A stretch of DNA of 64,000 bases from Jacaranda mimosifolia (Eukaryota; Streptophyta; Magnoliopsida; Lamiales; Bignoniaceae): contig CM032124.1 in NCBI GenBank assembly GCA_018894105.1, positions 36,676,277 through 36,740,276 of the forward strand, given 5' to 3'. The position numbers were made by a program, and so were the translations under genes. Positions 1 to 11,326 of this stretch are shown piece by piece. Position 1 is the stretch's first letter; the number at the start of each line of letters is the position of its first letter. The notes under the pieces are model-generated. The model did not search any database. It worked only from the letters and a program-made list of their open reading frames with translations, and had not been told where the DNA came from.

Positions 1-870
1 TAAATAATTTTAATTTTATATATATTAAAAATTTAAGCATATACATCGAGTATGTCATTTTTACTAGCATAAATTTAATTTCGGTTAGTTGATTTGGATT
101 AATTGGTTAAATTTAAGTATTTGGATAATAAGTAATTTTTTTGTATGGATATATAGGTAATTTTTTAGTATAAACCATACTCATACTCATTTTATCATTT
201 TTAATGGGTCTGGGCATATGTATAACAAATATTGATTGAATATGAATATTTTAAAGTTTTATAGACTTAAATAGGATAATATCCTACATATTAACATGCA
301 TACCACAATAGATATGTTGGATTAAAAATGAATTGATCAATTTCGAATGAATCCAATGCAAAAATCCTCTCATATAATTGTTATTAGATGCCGGACCATT
401 ATATGCTTTCATACTAACATAACGTATTGGGTTGGATAGAATTAGGGGCTGAAAACCCATGTTGCCACCGCCATTATTACACATATATATAAGAGCCATG
501 CCAAATAGGTGTAACAAAAATACTATTTTTATACAATTATTTTTCATCGTCCACTTACAATAATTAATTATTTTGGTTGTGTCCGTCGAATTTTTACCTC
601 TTAAGTCTTAATAACAAGGCAGATTTTTTTTTTTCACAGCATTAAAATTATGGGTCCCATCATAATTTTGTCCCTTCTTTTTCAAAGTGAATTTCGACCT
701 CTTAAGTTTTAACAAGGCAAACATTTTTTTTCTCAGCATTAACTTTGTGGGTCCTATATTTTGTCCCTTCTTTGTCAAAGTGGATTTCCACCTCTTAAGT
801 CTTAACACGGCAAAAGACAATGATCAATTTTAGTAGGCATCTATGCGTGCGCTAATAATTTTAGTACAAA
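1..870. repeat. Distal part of a PGG-array unit (cut by window edge)
   Basis: This AT-rich non-coding stretch aligns by eye with 15001-15570 along most of its length, sharing for example the run TTTAAGCATATACATC near the start and the ATTTTAGTACAAA motif just before 870. It is therefore the promoter-distal end of an array unit that extends left of the window. Relative to the 15 kb copy it carries an extra segment at about 545-800. No coding potential was recognised; the short ORFs at 284-547 and 608-820 (minus) fall inside this duplicated non-coding sequence. Confidence 0.7.
597..815. repeat. Two and a bit direct repeats of ~95-100 bp
   Basis: The phrase CCTCTTAAGTCTTAA recurs at about 597, 697 and 791. 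Each is followed by a T-run, AGCATTAA, GTGGGTCC and TTTGTCCCTTCTTT. Two full units and one partial unit are present. The segment is absent from the paralogous stretch at 15.5 kb, so it arose or inserted after the units duplicated. Confidence 0.7.
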
Positions 871-880
871 ATAAATAAAA

Positions 881-2503
881 GGGTCAATTACATTCATCTC
901 ATCTGAGATTTGATGTAATTACTAAATTTTTTTTATTATTTTAAAAATTACATTTACCCTCTAAACTTTATCATCATCCAACATTTCATCTCAACTGTTA
1001 GTCGCCGTTAGGATTTTGCCCAACTGCCATTAAAAAAATTGGGTGAAATTTCAAAAATGCTTTGAGGGTCACTGACTCCATTTTTCACTCGATTTGAATT
1101 TTTTAGTGTACAAAAATACCCTCAGGGGTAGTATTGTAAGATTTTTTAATTGGTTAAGGGTGTATTTGTTATTATTTTCTTGTTTGAGATATTAAATTTA
1201 ATAAAACAAAGAAGAATCAAGGATAGCCGTTTATTCTATTGCCTATACACACACACACACATGTTTCTTTGATTTTCTTGCCAAAATAATATGGTTTCAT
1301 CATGGAGCACATCTTCTAGTCAATTGGGGGTATTGAAATACAAAAAAAAGAGGTACAAAAGGCAAATTTGTGGGAAGAAAATATCAAAATATTTAGGACC
1401 AAAATTATACTTAATAATATTAAATATAAAATATTTAATATAATTAATTAAAAAAATTATTGATTAAAAAATAAATAAATAAAAAACTAATAGAAGGATA
1501 AATAAAGAATTTATTAAAATTTATACTTTAAAATTATTTGTAATTAATATTTTTAGGACTAAAACATAAAATTTGCATTTTAAGTTACTGACAACTTACT
1601 TAATAATATATATTAAATAACAAACATTTAAAATAATTATTTGAATACATTTATTGACTAAAAAATAAATAACTAAAAATTAAAAAAAGGATAAGTAAAG
1701 AATTTATTAAAATTTATTAAATAATAAAAAAAGACTCATCTCAGGCGAAGAGCCAGCAGTCAGCCATAGCCAGGCCACGATAGGCCCTTGGCCATGGCCA
1801 CGAGTGGCCGATGATTTGGGCATGGTCGGGCAGCATTTCGGGATAGGGGTGAGGGCTGGGTGGTGGTGGGTGGTGTATTATATATATGTATATATATTTT
1901 TATTGTATAGTTACATATATGTGTTTATATATGCACCTTTATATTATAGTTAGATAATGATTTAAATTTTTATTTTTAATTAATTATTTTATTTTTTTAA
2001 TAATAAATAAATTTAATTAAATTATTAAAGCAATTCGCTCTTAAATTATTAAAATTATGTTGTATAAGATAATATATCTAAATATTTATTTTCTATTTTT
2101 ACTTATTTTATTTATTTATTGCTAAATTTTGATAAATTGTTTTATATATGTTTACTATTTTATCATTATTAAATATGTAACTCAAAATTAATAGAAATAT
2201 ATTATCTAAGGTTATAAATCTAAATTTTTGAAAAATTAAAGGTGATAAAAATATATCAAGTAAGCTCTCGTATATTTAAAAATATTACAAATAGGTCTAA
2301 GGGTATTTTTATCTTTTGATATTTCTATCAGTTTTTTTATTTTATTTTTTAAATTTTCATGAAAGGGCATTTTGGTCATTTTATACTTTCTATCAGCATT
2401 ACATTTTAGTCTGAAAGTTCAGGGGGGTAAATGTAATTTTTAAAATAATGAGGGTTTTTTGATAATTACACCAAACCTCAGGGGATATATATGTGATTCA
2501 CCC
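881..2503. mobile_element. Non-autonomous Mutator-like element with ~90-bp TIRs
   Basis: The two ends are inverted copies over about 90 bp. The left end begins GGGTCAATTACA and the right end, read inward, begins GGGTGAATCACA; both continue through a shared TTATTTTAAAAATTACATTT segment. The element is flanked by a perfect 9-bp target duplication, TAAATAAAA (872-880 and 2504-2512). The paralogous sequence near 15565-15580 has the site uninterrupted. A 9-bp duplication with long TIRs is the signature of MULEs. The interior is AT-rich except for a GC-rich island at about 1741-1870 containing GGCCATGGCC. No transposase ORF is visible. Confidence 0.85.
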
Positions 2504-2888
2504 TAAATAAAAATATCTATCTATTTCTTATATAATACAAATTTTCTAATAATTTCAACGTGTTTTTATTTAATCTTTTACATAAAATAAAATTTTAAGA
2601 TCTGGTTAAAATATAAATGTAATTGTGTTGCATACCTTCCTATGTTACATAATCAACATAATTTTTTTTTTTTATTCCCAAACAAAAGTTGTTAAATGAT
2701 TAGCCAAAGGGCAAATTATTTAAAAATTCCCAAACCCATTTTCACTTTAGCATTTAGTCCTCCCATATATTTTTTAGTTTGAACTCCCTATGTGAAGTTT
2801 CAATTTTGACTTCACTCTCCACCCACTTAAAATGATTGAAATAACTTTAGTTTAATGATTTTTTTTTCTTTCCTTTATTTCCCAAGCC

Positions 2889-2948
<60 letters not shown>

Positions 2949-3515
2949 TTCCCGCGGCGGAATGAAGTTCCTTTCTTCTTCTTCTTCTTCTTTCTTTTCT
3001 GCAATCTGCTACAACATACTAGCAAGAAGAAGGCCTACTTTGTTTCCATTGTGGCACGGTAAAGCAGCAGTGTAATATTTGGAAAGAAGCTGCTTTTTAT
3101 TTATTTATTTTTTTAGCCTGAAATGTCGGGTAGTGGGGAAGAACCTCAATTCAACTGTTAGGGAATTGTATGCACAATGGAGAACTATATATCATGTCAC
3201 TTTTTGAGAGCATGACTCTAATGAGATTGTATTTGCGACTGGAAAAAAAATAGTGTGAAACTAATATCTTTTTTTATTAATTATTAATCTGTAGGAAGAG
3301 AGTTCATGAAGGGGATACAATTAATGTAAGAAAGATTGCACAATGTTCAGAGACCAAAGACAACTGTTAATTTTTGCTTTTTTGAAGCACATGTTATATC
3401 TGGAGTATTTGGACTATTATATAATAATATTATTTGACATTTCATTCGAATGTTTGGTATCGCTTGCAATGTAATATATACTATTTTTTGTTTACAATAA
3501 TATTGGATATTCCAA
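2504..3515. other. Non-coding stretch with a long (CT)n microsatellite
   Basis: From 2513 the sequence continues the array unit (compare 15575-15600), then becomes unrelated. A perfect CT repeat runs at 2892-2944, followed by a short GC-richer stretch and a CTT-rich tract near 2970-2995. A short reading frame from an ATG near 3122 is soon stopped. I recognise no gene here. Confidence 0.5.
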
Positions 3516-6500
3516 AAAAAGTACCTAATTTAGGCACTTGTGTACTTCATAAACGCGTTTATGTACTAAAATTGTTCTTGTTGTATACTTACAATTAGGG
3601 TTTCTATACTTGTTTTTTTAAAGAACGATTTTAACCTCAATTTAATATCTAAGCAACCCAATAAAACATAGTATGCGTTGGAATATTTGGTATTACATGT
3701 AGTGCAATATATCACATTTTTTAGATACGTTATCAAATCTGTTGGATACATTAAATGCAGATAAAAATACCATTTTCTGTTTAAAATTATACTAAATATG
3801 CAGAAAAAAGTACAAAGTTTAGGCACTTATGTACTTCAGAAATGAGTTTATGTACTGAAAATGTTCTTGGTGTGTGCTTACAATCAGGGATTCTATATTT
3901 GCTCTTTTGAAGGTTGATTTTAACCTCAATTCGACTTGTGGAACAATACATTAGTGACCCCATAACTTCAAATGCATGATTTGTTGAATATGTGGTTGTG
4001 ATAGTATGTGTTGGAATGGTTGGGAACGCAAAGATCTATATCTTACCGCTTATGGTGTCATTTTTCCTAGTATAAAGCCCTTACACATGAGGCAAATGAA
4101 TCGCTCTGACACCCCCCTCTCCTACACCACCGAACCTATCATCACTAAATGAGTCCTTATGATCATACTTTGTGGTCTGATGATCATGAAATGGGAGGAT
4201 TATGTAACGCCCCAACTGTCCCGAGGAGGTGTTTCGAGGCAGAGGGACTACACTGATACTAAGAAATCAATACGTTGATAATAAGTCTGCAAGATTTAGA
4301 AAGAAGAACTCATTTACAGATATATACATTAGCTCTAGCATTTCACACCTGTACAGTATATACAACAAAAAGGTACTCTCGGAACATCCTATAATACAAG
4401 TAGTTTCTAACAGCTCCGCATTCTCGAATGCCAGAGTCAAAAATATATACAAGTTGTACCGCCAACATGGCTCCATCAGACCCTTGTCTCCCTATCTGAA
4501 GAAAGAACAAGATAAATGATACAATTTCGTAAGTCCGAATGACTTAGTGAGTTCAACGATTCAAGAATAGCATAAGTAGGCAATGTGATAAATATGAATT
4601 ACTGGGATCGTACAACAGATCATGGCCCAACAGTGTAATGAATTGTTGTTTCAAATCTGGATATTCAACAGTAAAATAATTTGCAGAAAAACAATTACAT
4701 TTTCACAAATTAACTGTTGGTAATTCTCCAACCTTGTCATTCCACTTTCACAAACACAAAATCCTTATCCCTCCAAAGTATCGAGTGATCGGCTCGGACA
4801 CTTTATCACTCACTGGGCATGGCTAGCTACATGCCTAATCCTGCTCATAGCTGACTACCTCCAGTCCTCTATGAGCGAAGATCATATGTACAATTCTGTA
4901 CAGGGTATTAGCCGAAAGATCTGTCGCTGCGGTCCGTTTCGCCCAGTTGTCTCTCGTAATTGATCCCAGAGCCCACCCCCAAGGGTATATATCTCATAAT
5001 CACTGAAATGTTCAACACATCTAACAGCATATAATCACATGCCACAATGATTAATTATCACAACACATTCTCTGATAACGTGGCAATATTTTCAAAAATT
5101 GCTTACTTTTCTCTTTCAACACCATCGCCAATTTTATATAAATCAATGTCAATAAATATCCATAAAAGTGTTTAGGGAAAAGGCGACGTGAAGTATTGTT
5201 TTTGCAACCTGTTACTTTATGAAAGATAGTTAGAAATAAATTGTGATAAATGTGGTCAATTACAGAAAATGGGTTTAGGGTCTTTCGAAAAATAGTCGAA
5301 AATATTGAGAAGAGTGAGAAGGAGTCAAATGGGAATATTAGGGATACAAGTCAATAACTCAACATCACTCTTAGAATTAGTATTACTAGTCAAGAGGTTC
5401 GGTAAGGAAGATACTGGCATAACATATAGAGTCAGAGCTTATCCCAAATAAAATTTGATGTTTTGGGAATAATAATTTCGATATTTCTTGGCACAAAGTA
5501 CAGAAGATCACAATAATCATTAAGAGGAATCAAAACTCAATAGAACCTCACAGGGTTCTGATAACTAAAACTCAGATAGCACTAATAACGTCATAAAGGA
5601 TCAAGAAAACCTCATAGGGTTCAGAAATCAACAATGGCAATAACAGAAAGTAAGATAATCAGACCACATAGGGTCTCGACAACAACATTAATGGCATCAA
5701 GAAGCAATGGTCATAAATGTGCATCATAGATGATAAGATTTAAGCACATGTGAATTACCTATTTAACGAGTGATAGAATGAACAACAAGCACTTATGTTC
5801 TTTCCTCAGCAAGGAAGCTAGCATAACTCACCTGATAGGCCTTGCTAATTGGCGTTCTCATGTCCACTGTCAAGTCCGACTCTCTCTCCGCCTAATTCAT
5901 TAAACATAATATCAGAATCAGAATCTAATAGTATCATCTTATTATAATTCACGATATACTGATTCTTAAGAGGTTCTTATATGCTTCCTCGGGCGATAAT
6001 AGGTTTTAGGAATAAGGCCACTATTAAGAAATAAGAATGACGTCACTGTCATCTATGATCTTGCCCATATTACTTATCAGTTCTTATAGGTAGGTTCCAA
6101 CGGCTGCTAGTTTTGACCTTAATTTCTCATTAACGGTCATTTAACCTAATTAAACCGACTCAATTTGTCCCAATCAAATTCATACAAAATTCCATAATTA
6201 CAAGCCCTTAAGTCACAATTCATAGTCATAAGTGGGTCAACTCAAGGTCCGGAGTCAGTTCTAACTCAATTGGAATTAAGTCAAATTAACTTTAGAATAT
6301 AATTTAATTTAGTAAATTCGAAATTTATCCAATTGAACCAATTATAGTCCAATTCACAACCCAATTTTGGCACCGACGAGCTTAGAATAACGAACCGAAG
6401 ATTCTGCCCTTTGACTGCCGTTGACCACTGTTGACCGCCGCGAACCGTGAAATCAACACCACCAAAAGACGCGTTCCAAGGTGCTCAGCCCAACCCCCAA

Positions 6501-8337
6501 CTCAATTTTAGCCAACGCCTGCTCCTCGCTGTCGGATTTCACCGCAAATCGTCGCTCCGCCGCTGCGACTGATTTTTGTCCAATTCTCCCTCATTCAACC
6601 ACCAAAATTTGGTTACAAGCTACCGGCATGATCCTTGCAATGAGACTCACACAACTCTAATGTTATTTTCAAGCTTCACCGCGTGGTGGAGCACCACCGA
6701 CCACCACCGTCCAGCTCCAACTTTCGGCCGCTCGTTCCGCCACTTTCCATGGTTGATTTTTGTAAAATTTGGTATGGTTGTGTTCAGCGTGAGGTAAGGA
6801 ACACGATGGTCCAAACAGAATGAAATTTGGTGGAGAAATGAAGTTAAACCGAGGGAAGAGAGCTTCGGGTCGAGTTTTGAGAATTTGATAAAGTTTTGTC
6901 CTTCATATTTATATTTTTGAAATTTCAGAATTTGCACTGGCCACCCCAAACTTTCAACCGTCTTCATTTTGACCCCAAAACTTTGAACCGCCTTACAATT
7001 TGCCCCAGGATTTTCGTTTCAGCCCCTAACTTTCAATTTTTTCCACTTCGACCCCCAAAACTTTGAATTTTGGTCGGTTAGGTCCTCCAGAAATTATTTT
7101 CTGGCCCCAAACTTTTCCTAAATTCGACTACATCCCAAAATAGTTTAAATTATTTCAATTCAGTTCTTTCCAAAAATAAAAAAAAATTAAGAAAAAAATT
7201 AAAAAAATTATTATTATCAATTTTAATTACTAATATACTTTATTGGGTCTAGGGTGTTACATATTAGGCAGAATGGAGGACCTTCCCTCATGTGTTGAGA
7301 ATGATATTGAAAATTTGGAAAAAAGTATCAAGTTCTGGTACTTATGTATTTGGGGATAGGATTTATGTACTCAATTTGTATATGTTGTGTACTTGTGATA
7401 AGAGATTTTGTACTTGCTTTTTCAAAGGCCAATTTTAACCTCAAATTGATGCGTGGAACAACACATTAGTGATCCCATAACTTCAAATACATAATTTGTG
7501 GAATATGTGGTCGTAATAATACGTATTGGAATGGTTGGGAACGCAAAGAACAACATCCCATCACTTGTGGTGTCATTCTTCCTAGTATAAAGCCCTTACG
7601 TATGAGGCAAATGAATCACTCCGACACCCCCCTTCTACACCACTGTATCTATCATCACCAAATGAGTCCTTACGATCATACTTTGTGGTTTAATGATCAT
7701 GAAATGGGCAGATTAGGCAGAATGGAGAATCTTCTCTCATGCGCTGAGAATGATACCGAAAATCTGGAAGAAAAAGTACCCAGTTCTAGCACTTATGTAC
7801 TTGGGAATAAGATTTATGTACTAAGTTTGTATATGTTTTGTACTTGTGGTAGGGATTCTGTACTTGCTTTTTCAAAGGCTGATTTTAACCTCAATCGAAG
7901 CGTGGAACAATACATTGGCGACCCCATAACTTCAAATGTATGGTTTGTCAAATATGTGGTCGTGATAGCAAGTGTTGGAATGGTTGGTAACACAAAGATC
8001 CAAATCCCACCACTTGTGGTGTCATTCTTCCTAGTATAAAGCCCTTATGCATGAGGTAAATGAATCACTCTGACATCCCCTTTCTACACATGCACCGAAC
8101 CTATCATCACCAAATGAGTCCTTATGATCATACTTCGTGATCTGATGATCATGAAATGTGCAGATTAAGCAAAATGGAGAACCTTTCTTCATGTGTTGAA
8201 AATAATACCGAAAATTGGAAAAAAAAGTACCTAGTTTCGGCACTCATATACTTGGGGACAAAGTTTATGTACTCAATTTGTATATGATGTGTACTTATGG
8301 TAAGGAATTCCGTACTTACTCTTTCAAAGACCGATTT
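3516..8337. repeat. Tandem repeat of ~450-bp monomers, about five copies
   Basis: The landmark AAAAAAGTAC followed by GGCACTT/TTATGTACT recurs at about 3516, 3807, 7321, 7768 and 8222. Spacing is about 446-454 bp once the 3.06-kb solo LTR is subtracted; the first unit is shorter, about 290 bp. Other shared landmarks are AACCTCAA, TTGGAATGGTTGG, CCTAGTATAAAGCCCTTA and GAGTCCTTA. Open frames such as 7602-8039 (plus, 145 codons) and 8031-8243 (minus) span monomers, match no family I know and are not kept open in all copies, so I treat the array as non-coding. Confidence 0.8.
4203..7261 (-). mobile_element. Solo LTR of a Tekay/Del-type gypsy element
   Basis: The segment begins TGTAACGCCCC and ends GGGTGTTACA, the inverted termini typical of Tekay (Del) chromovirus LTRs. 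It is flanked by a near-perfect 5-bp target duplication, GATTA (4198-4202) and TATTA (7262-7266). Without the insert, the flanks rejoin into the monomer seen at 7711-7730. The 3059-bp length suits this lineage's long LTRs, and no gag or pol sequence lies inside, so it is best read as a solo LTR left by LTR-LTR recombination. The minus orientation is tentative: on that strand the start reads TGTAACACCCTAGACC, as in Tekay LTRs. Confidence 0.75.
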
Positions 8338-8340
8338 TTT

Positions 8341-8560
8341 TTCTTTCTTAAAAATTTGGATCAGGTTAGGTAGGGTTATATTGGGTTTGCGGGTTACCTT
8401 ATAAAATTATCGTGTTTATCAGATAACCCGAAACCCAACTCGAACCAACCCACAATTTTTGTGTTGCTTATTCCAATAACCTCCAACCTAAATTCAATTA
8501 TTTTGTATCAATTCGTATCGTATTATCGTACCGTGTCGAAAATTGTCTCCCCCAAAATTT
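8341..8560. mobile_element. hAT-like MITE remnant (GGTT/CCAACCC-rich)
   Basis: A short stretch rich in GGGTTAGG, GGGTTTGCGGGTTACC and its inverted form CCCAACTCGAACCAACCC. This composition is characteristic of a common class of plant hAT MITEs and resembles the ends of the element at 30847-32077. It separates the 450-bp tandem repeat from the first complete PGG unit. Termini and target duplication could not be fixed. Confidence 0.35.
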
Positions 8561-9289
8561 TTTAATATATCATTACAATAGAATTTTCAGAACCTCCATA
8601 ATAAGTTCATAAATCTAAAATTTCTCTACTCATAATAAGCAGGAAATGCATCCATGAATATTGTGGAGGATATCTATGAGGAAAGTGGCAAAAAAGCATA
8701 AACCCATAAAAGAAAGCCATGTTTTGGCATTTCATCATCTGTATCAAAGTGGCAAAAAAACATAAACCCATAAAAGAAAGCCATGTTTTGGCATTTCATC
8801 ATCTGTATCTCGACTCTTCTAGTAAATATATGTGCCGGTGACAATTTGTACAAAAACTACATCTATTTCGACTTAAATGAGGTACTATTATAGTAGGATC
8901 GGATAGGAGATATATAGAGAGTGGGTTGATGAAGTGGGTTTTCGAATTCTAGCCAGTAAACTTACAACAGACAATTGGTGGAGTACTGGAGTATGGCTTG
9001 TTATTGGTAGTTAAGGGTAATGAAAAAATTGTTGGTTTTCACTTTGTCGGTGTATTGATTTTTCCTTATATAATACATTTTTTTCTTACTTATATAATTT
9101 ATTCAGCAATCATTTTTCTTCATAAAAACTTAATTTTTATTAACAATGAGTAGAATTTTACTCATAAAGAATGTTTGTCATAGTAAAAGTCTAGATTTTG
9201 TCCGATGAATTTTCTGTTTTCATGTCTTTGGACTCAACTTCTATTATTTATTTGTATTGGGATTATAAAATATTTTACTTTTATCTTTT
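8560..9289. repeat. Downstream flank of PGG unit 1
   Basis: This non-coding block is closely matched at 62030-62440, in the same position relative to the last PGG gene; shared landmarks include ATATATCATTACAATAG, GAACCTCCATAATAAG, AAGCCATGTTTTGGC and GACTTAAATGAGGTACT. Parts are also present at 17630-17675 and 28143-28730, where the gypsy element and a MITE split it. It contains a ~64-bp tandem duplication (8689-8811) that the 62-kb copy lacks. No gene is seen. Confidence 0.75.
8689..8811. repeat. 64-bp direct duplication
   Basis: The sequence from AGTGGCAAAAAA through AAGCCATGTTTTGGC to CATCATCTGTATC occurs twice back to back with almost no change. The paralogous site near 62125-62190 has a single copy, so this is a recent local duplication. 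Confidence 0.85.
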
Positions 9290-9416
9290 TAACTTGTACT
9301 GCCTTGTGAGCCGCGGTCATCATCTTCATGAGGGCCTCTCTTTGTAATGAAATTATGCTTATCAAAACGAGAATAAACAACACAAAGCAACATGAACAAC
9401 TACTCTCATACATCAA
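9290..9416 (-). pseudogene. Relic fragment of a PGG-domain gene
   Basis: On the minus strand a short frame encodes a peptide containing FVLFILVLISIIS, then a basic stretch, then ALMKMMTAAHKAV. This corresponds to membrane segment 2 and the following loop of the intact PGG proteins nearby ([27 protein letters not shown]). Only about 40 codons of similarity remain; sequence downstream of codon AV is unrelated. It lies 145 bp from the end of the first intact PGG gene. A shorter, eroded trace sits at the same place beside the fourth gene (about 62440-62475), so the relic predates the duplication that produced those two units. Confidence 0.75.
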
Positions 9417-9560
9417 TTTCTGTTATCAATCCAATGAAAGAAAGCATCAAACATAAAATAGAAGATTAGATATCAATTGAGACCTACCACATGTGATGAG
9501 TAACGCTTAGGAATGTGCCCATATTCCAAAAGTTGGGGTATATAAGAAATTGACAAGCCT

Positions 9561-10577
9561 TCAATACGAAAGATATCCTAAGTTTCCCGAACTAAGGATA
9601 TCTGAAATGGTGGAAGTATCATCATCCTCAGAACTATATTGCTCCACCAACTTCTCTCTCGCCCTCTCTCTTGCCCTCTGCCTTCCTTTCTGCTTCCTCC
9701 ATTGCCTCTTCATCAACCGGTGCTTAACCAGCAAGATCCCCAAACCCACAAACACGGTCCCCAATGAACCAGCACAGATCGACAACACAAACACTGTAGT
9801 CCAATGCATACCCCTCCGCGGAGGCGGCGGCTGCATGATCACCACGGCTGCCGCCACATACGCGGTGGCCATGAAAGAAACAGCCACCCACACCGCCTTA
9901 TGAGCCACCGCCAGCATCCTCATCAGGGCTTTTCTTTTAAACGGAATTATGCTGACCAGGACAAGAACAATGCAAAGAGACATAAACAAGGCGATATTAT
10001 TGCATACAGAATACACTCTGAAAGCTGTTTTTCTGGCGGCCACAGCAGTTCCTATTAGAGGGCCATCTTGATGGACTCCGCCAGGCGGGCTAACTCCGGC
10101 ACTATATGTAAATGTTGCTATTAGTATTGCTACCAAGGTAATAGTATCCCTGGTGCTGTGTAGCGCTTCTCTGTATATCTCCCGTGCTCTTTGCCTCTCT
10201 CTCCTTAGCTTTTTTCTCTCTTTGCGCTTCTGACGACTTGTATATGTCAACAGCGGGCTTAAAGGTTCTTCTTGTTTTACTTTTGACATCTGCCTTCTCC
10301 AAAGACTCTGGCGGAGGATCGGTTTTGGTCTTAATATGTGGGGTTGGGCGGCATCATCTGTAATATCTAGTGTTACCTCAGCGTAATCGTCCGCATCTGC
10401 TGATAGCTGATTGTTAGGTTCTTCATTTTGTTCAGCCAGCTCGGCTGTTGCTGGTTGAAGCTTTGTCTCAGAAGGGATTTCGAGCTGATCAAAATATTCA
10501 CCATCCGTCCTAGTTTTTGGCTCATCATCAATTCGAGGTACTGATGATGGCAATTCATTACTTGGGCTGTCTAACAT
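9561..10577 (-). CDS. PGG-domain membrane protein lacking ankyrin repeats, copy 1
   Basis: A single open frame of 338 residues. Residues 1-110 are hydrophilic, acidic and proline-rich, with no ankyrin signature. Residues 112-136 are very basic ([18 protein letters not shown]). The PGG domain runs from about 140 to 250, with [11 protein letters not shown] at 163-173. Hydrophobic segments lie at about 146-161, 190-212, 226-249 and 259-285, giving roughly four membrane passes. The tail is basic and then ends in a Ser/Asp-rich stretch, [20 protein letters not shown]. Family knowledge: PGG (PF13962) occurs in plant ITN1 and ACD6, usually after ankyrin repeats, in stress and defence signalling at membranes. 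That this protein acts there is inference. The start ATG (10575-10577) is conserved in all paralogues as MLDS/MLGS. Upstream are a 3' splice-site-like TTTTCATTAG and, about 600 bp away, the leader exon at 11181. Confidence 0.88.
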   Translation of the reverse strand: MLDSPSNELPSSVPRIDDEPKTRTDGEYFDQLEIPSETKLQPATAELAEQNEEPNNQLSADADDYAEVTLDITDDAAQPHILRPKPILRQSLWRRQMSKVKQEEPLSPLLTYTSRQKRKERKKLRRERQRAREIYREALHSTRDTITLVAILIATFTYSAGVSPPGGVHQDGPLIGTAVAARKTAFRVYSVCNNIALFMSLCIVLVLVSIIPFKRKALMRMLAVAHKAVWVAVSFMATAYVAAAVVIMQPPPPRRGMHWTTVFVLSICAGSLGTVFVGLGILLVKHRLMKRQWRKQKGRQRARERAREKLVEQYSSEDDDTSTISDILSSGNLGYLSY

Positions 10578-11180
10578 GTCTGTCTACAAGATTGATGATC
10601 TGTTGGTTGCTGATAGATGATATAGAGACCAGCTGGCTAATGAAAATGGGAGAGGAGTGAACTTAATTTTTTGTGTAATTTTCACTCGTTTAAAAGACAG
10701 AAACTCTTTAGATATCCCATGAAATATTTTGGATCTTCTCTTTCGATACATGTTTTAATTTCGTATTCTATCATAATCATATATATGTTAAGTTTACTAA
10801 ATATTTCTCAATAGAAATAATTTATTGTGAATCGATACACTTAGAATATGTACATAGAATTAAAATATAAGAGATGAAACATATAATGAAATATAGAGTC
10901 CAAGCTACTAAAAAAGGAGTGAACAACAACCCTATATGAACCCAATTATAACAGCCACTATTCTACAAAAGTCAGAATCAAATATTTAATTCTTAATTCA
11001 AGAGCTTGAATCTTTTTCTCTAACATTCGAGGATGAAGAATAAAAGACTTTTTCTTGCTAACAAACCATTAAATCATTCTTGCAAGAGGATAGATTCTGC
11101 TTTCTTACTAGTTCAGAGGGTACTAATGCTAATGTATAGAACATGGGAAAAAACAGAAAAAAGTTTAGTGCAATACCAAC
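10578..11180 (-). other. Putative 5'-UTR intron of PGG copy 1
   Basis: Between the coding exon and the leader exon lies about 600 bp of AT-rich sequence. On the minus strand it starts with a GT donor (CTGCAG then GTTGGTATTG at 11180-11171) and ends near a pyrimidine-rich ...CATTAG just upstream of the start codon, at about 10640. The same arrangement with similar sequence occurs beside copies 2 and 3. The intron is inferred from conserved splice-like signals; no transcript evidence is available. Confidence 0.4.
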
Positions 11181-11280
11181 CTGCAGAGGTAGCCTTGTAT
11201 TGAGAGAAACTTTGGAGGTTCCCACAGCACACCTAAAACAGAGGAACCTATGCTTGAAGAGAAAAAAAAAAGATTTTTAC
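11181..11280 (-). promoter_or_regulatory. Conserved leader (5'-UTR) exon of PGG copy 1
   Basis: The minus-strand block containing TTTTAGGTGTGCTGTGGGAA, AGTTTCTCTCAATACAAGGC and CTGCAG before GTTGGTATTGC is repeated at 13655, 17517, 35705 and 51796, each time in the same position relative to a unit. Its conservation is better than that of surrounding sequence and it ends at a plausible donor. It contains no long open frame, so I read it as a non-coding leader exon. The exact 5' end is not defined. Confidence 0.4.
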
Positions 11281-11326
11281 TCACAAACCCATTACTTAAG
11301 CTATGAATCAAGGAAATAGAGTCGGA

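Noticed and set aside
3122..3370. Short frame resembling a GRF-type zinc finger start (MSGSGEEP...)
   Set aside because: Soon stopped in all frames and the Cys/His spacing cannot be followed.
7602..8039. 145-codon plus-strand ORF
   Set aside because: It spans a monomer of the ~450-bp tandem repeat, matches no family known to me and is not open in the other monomers.
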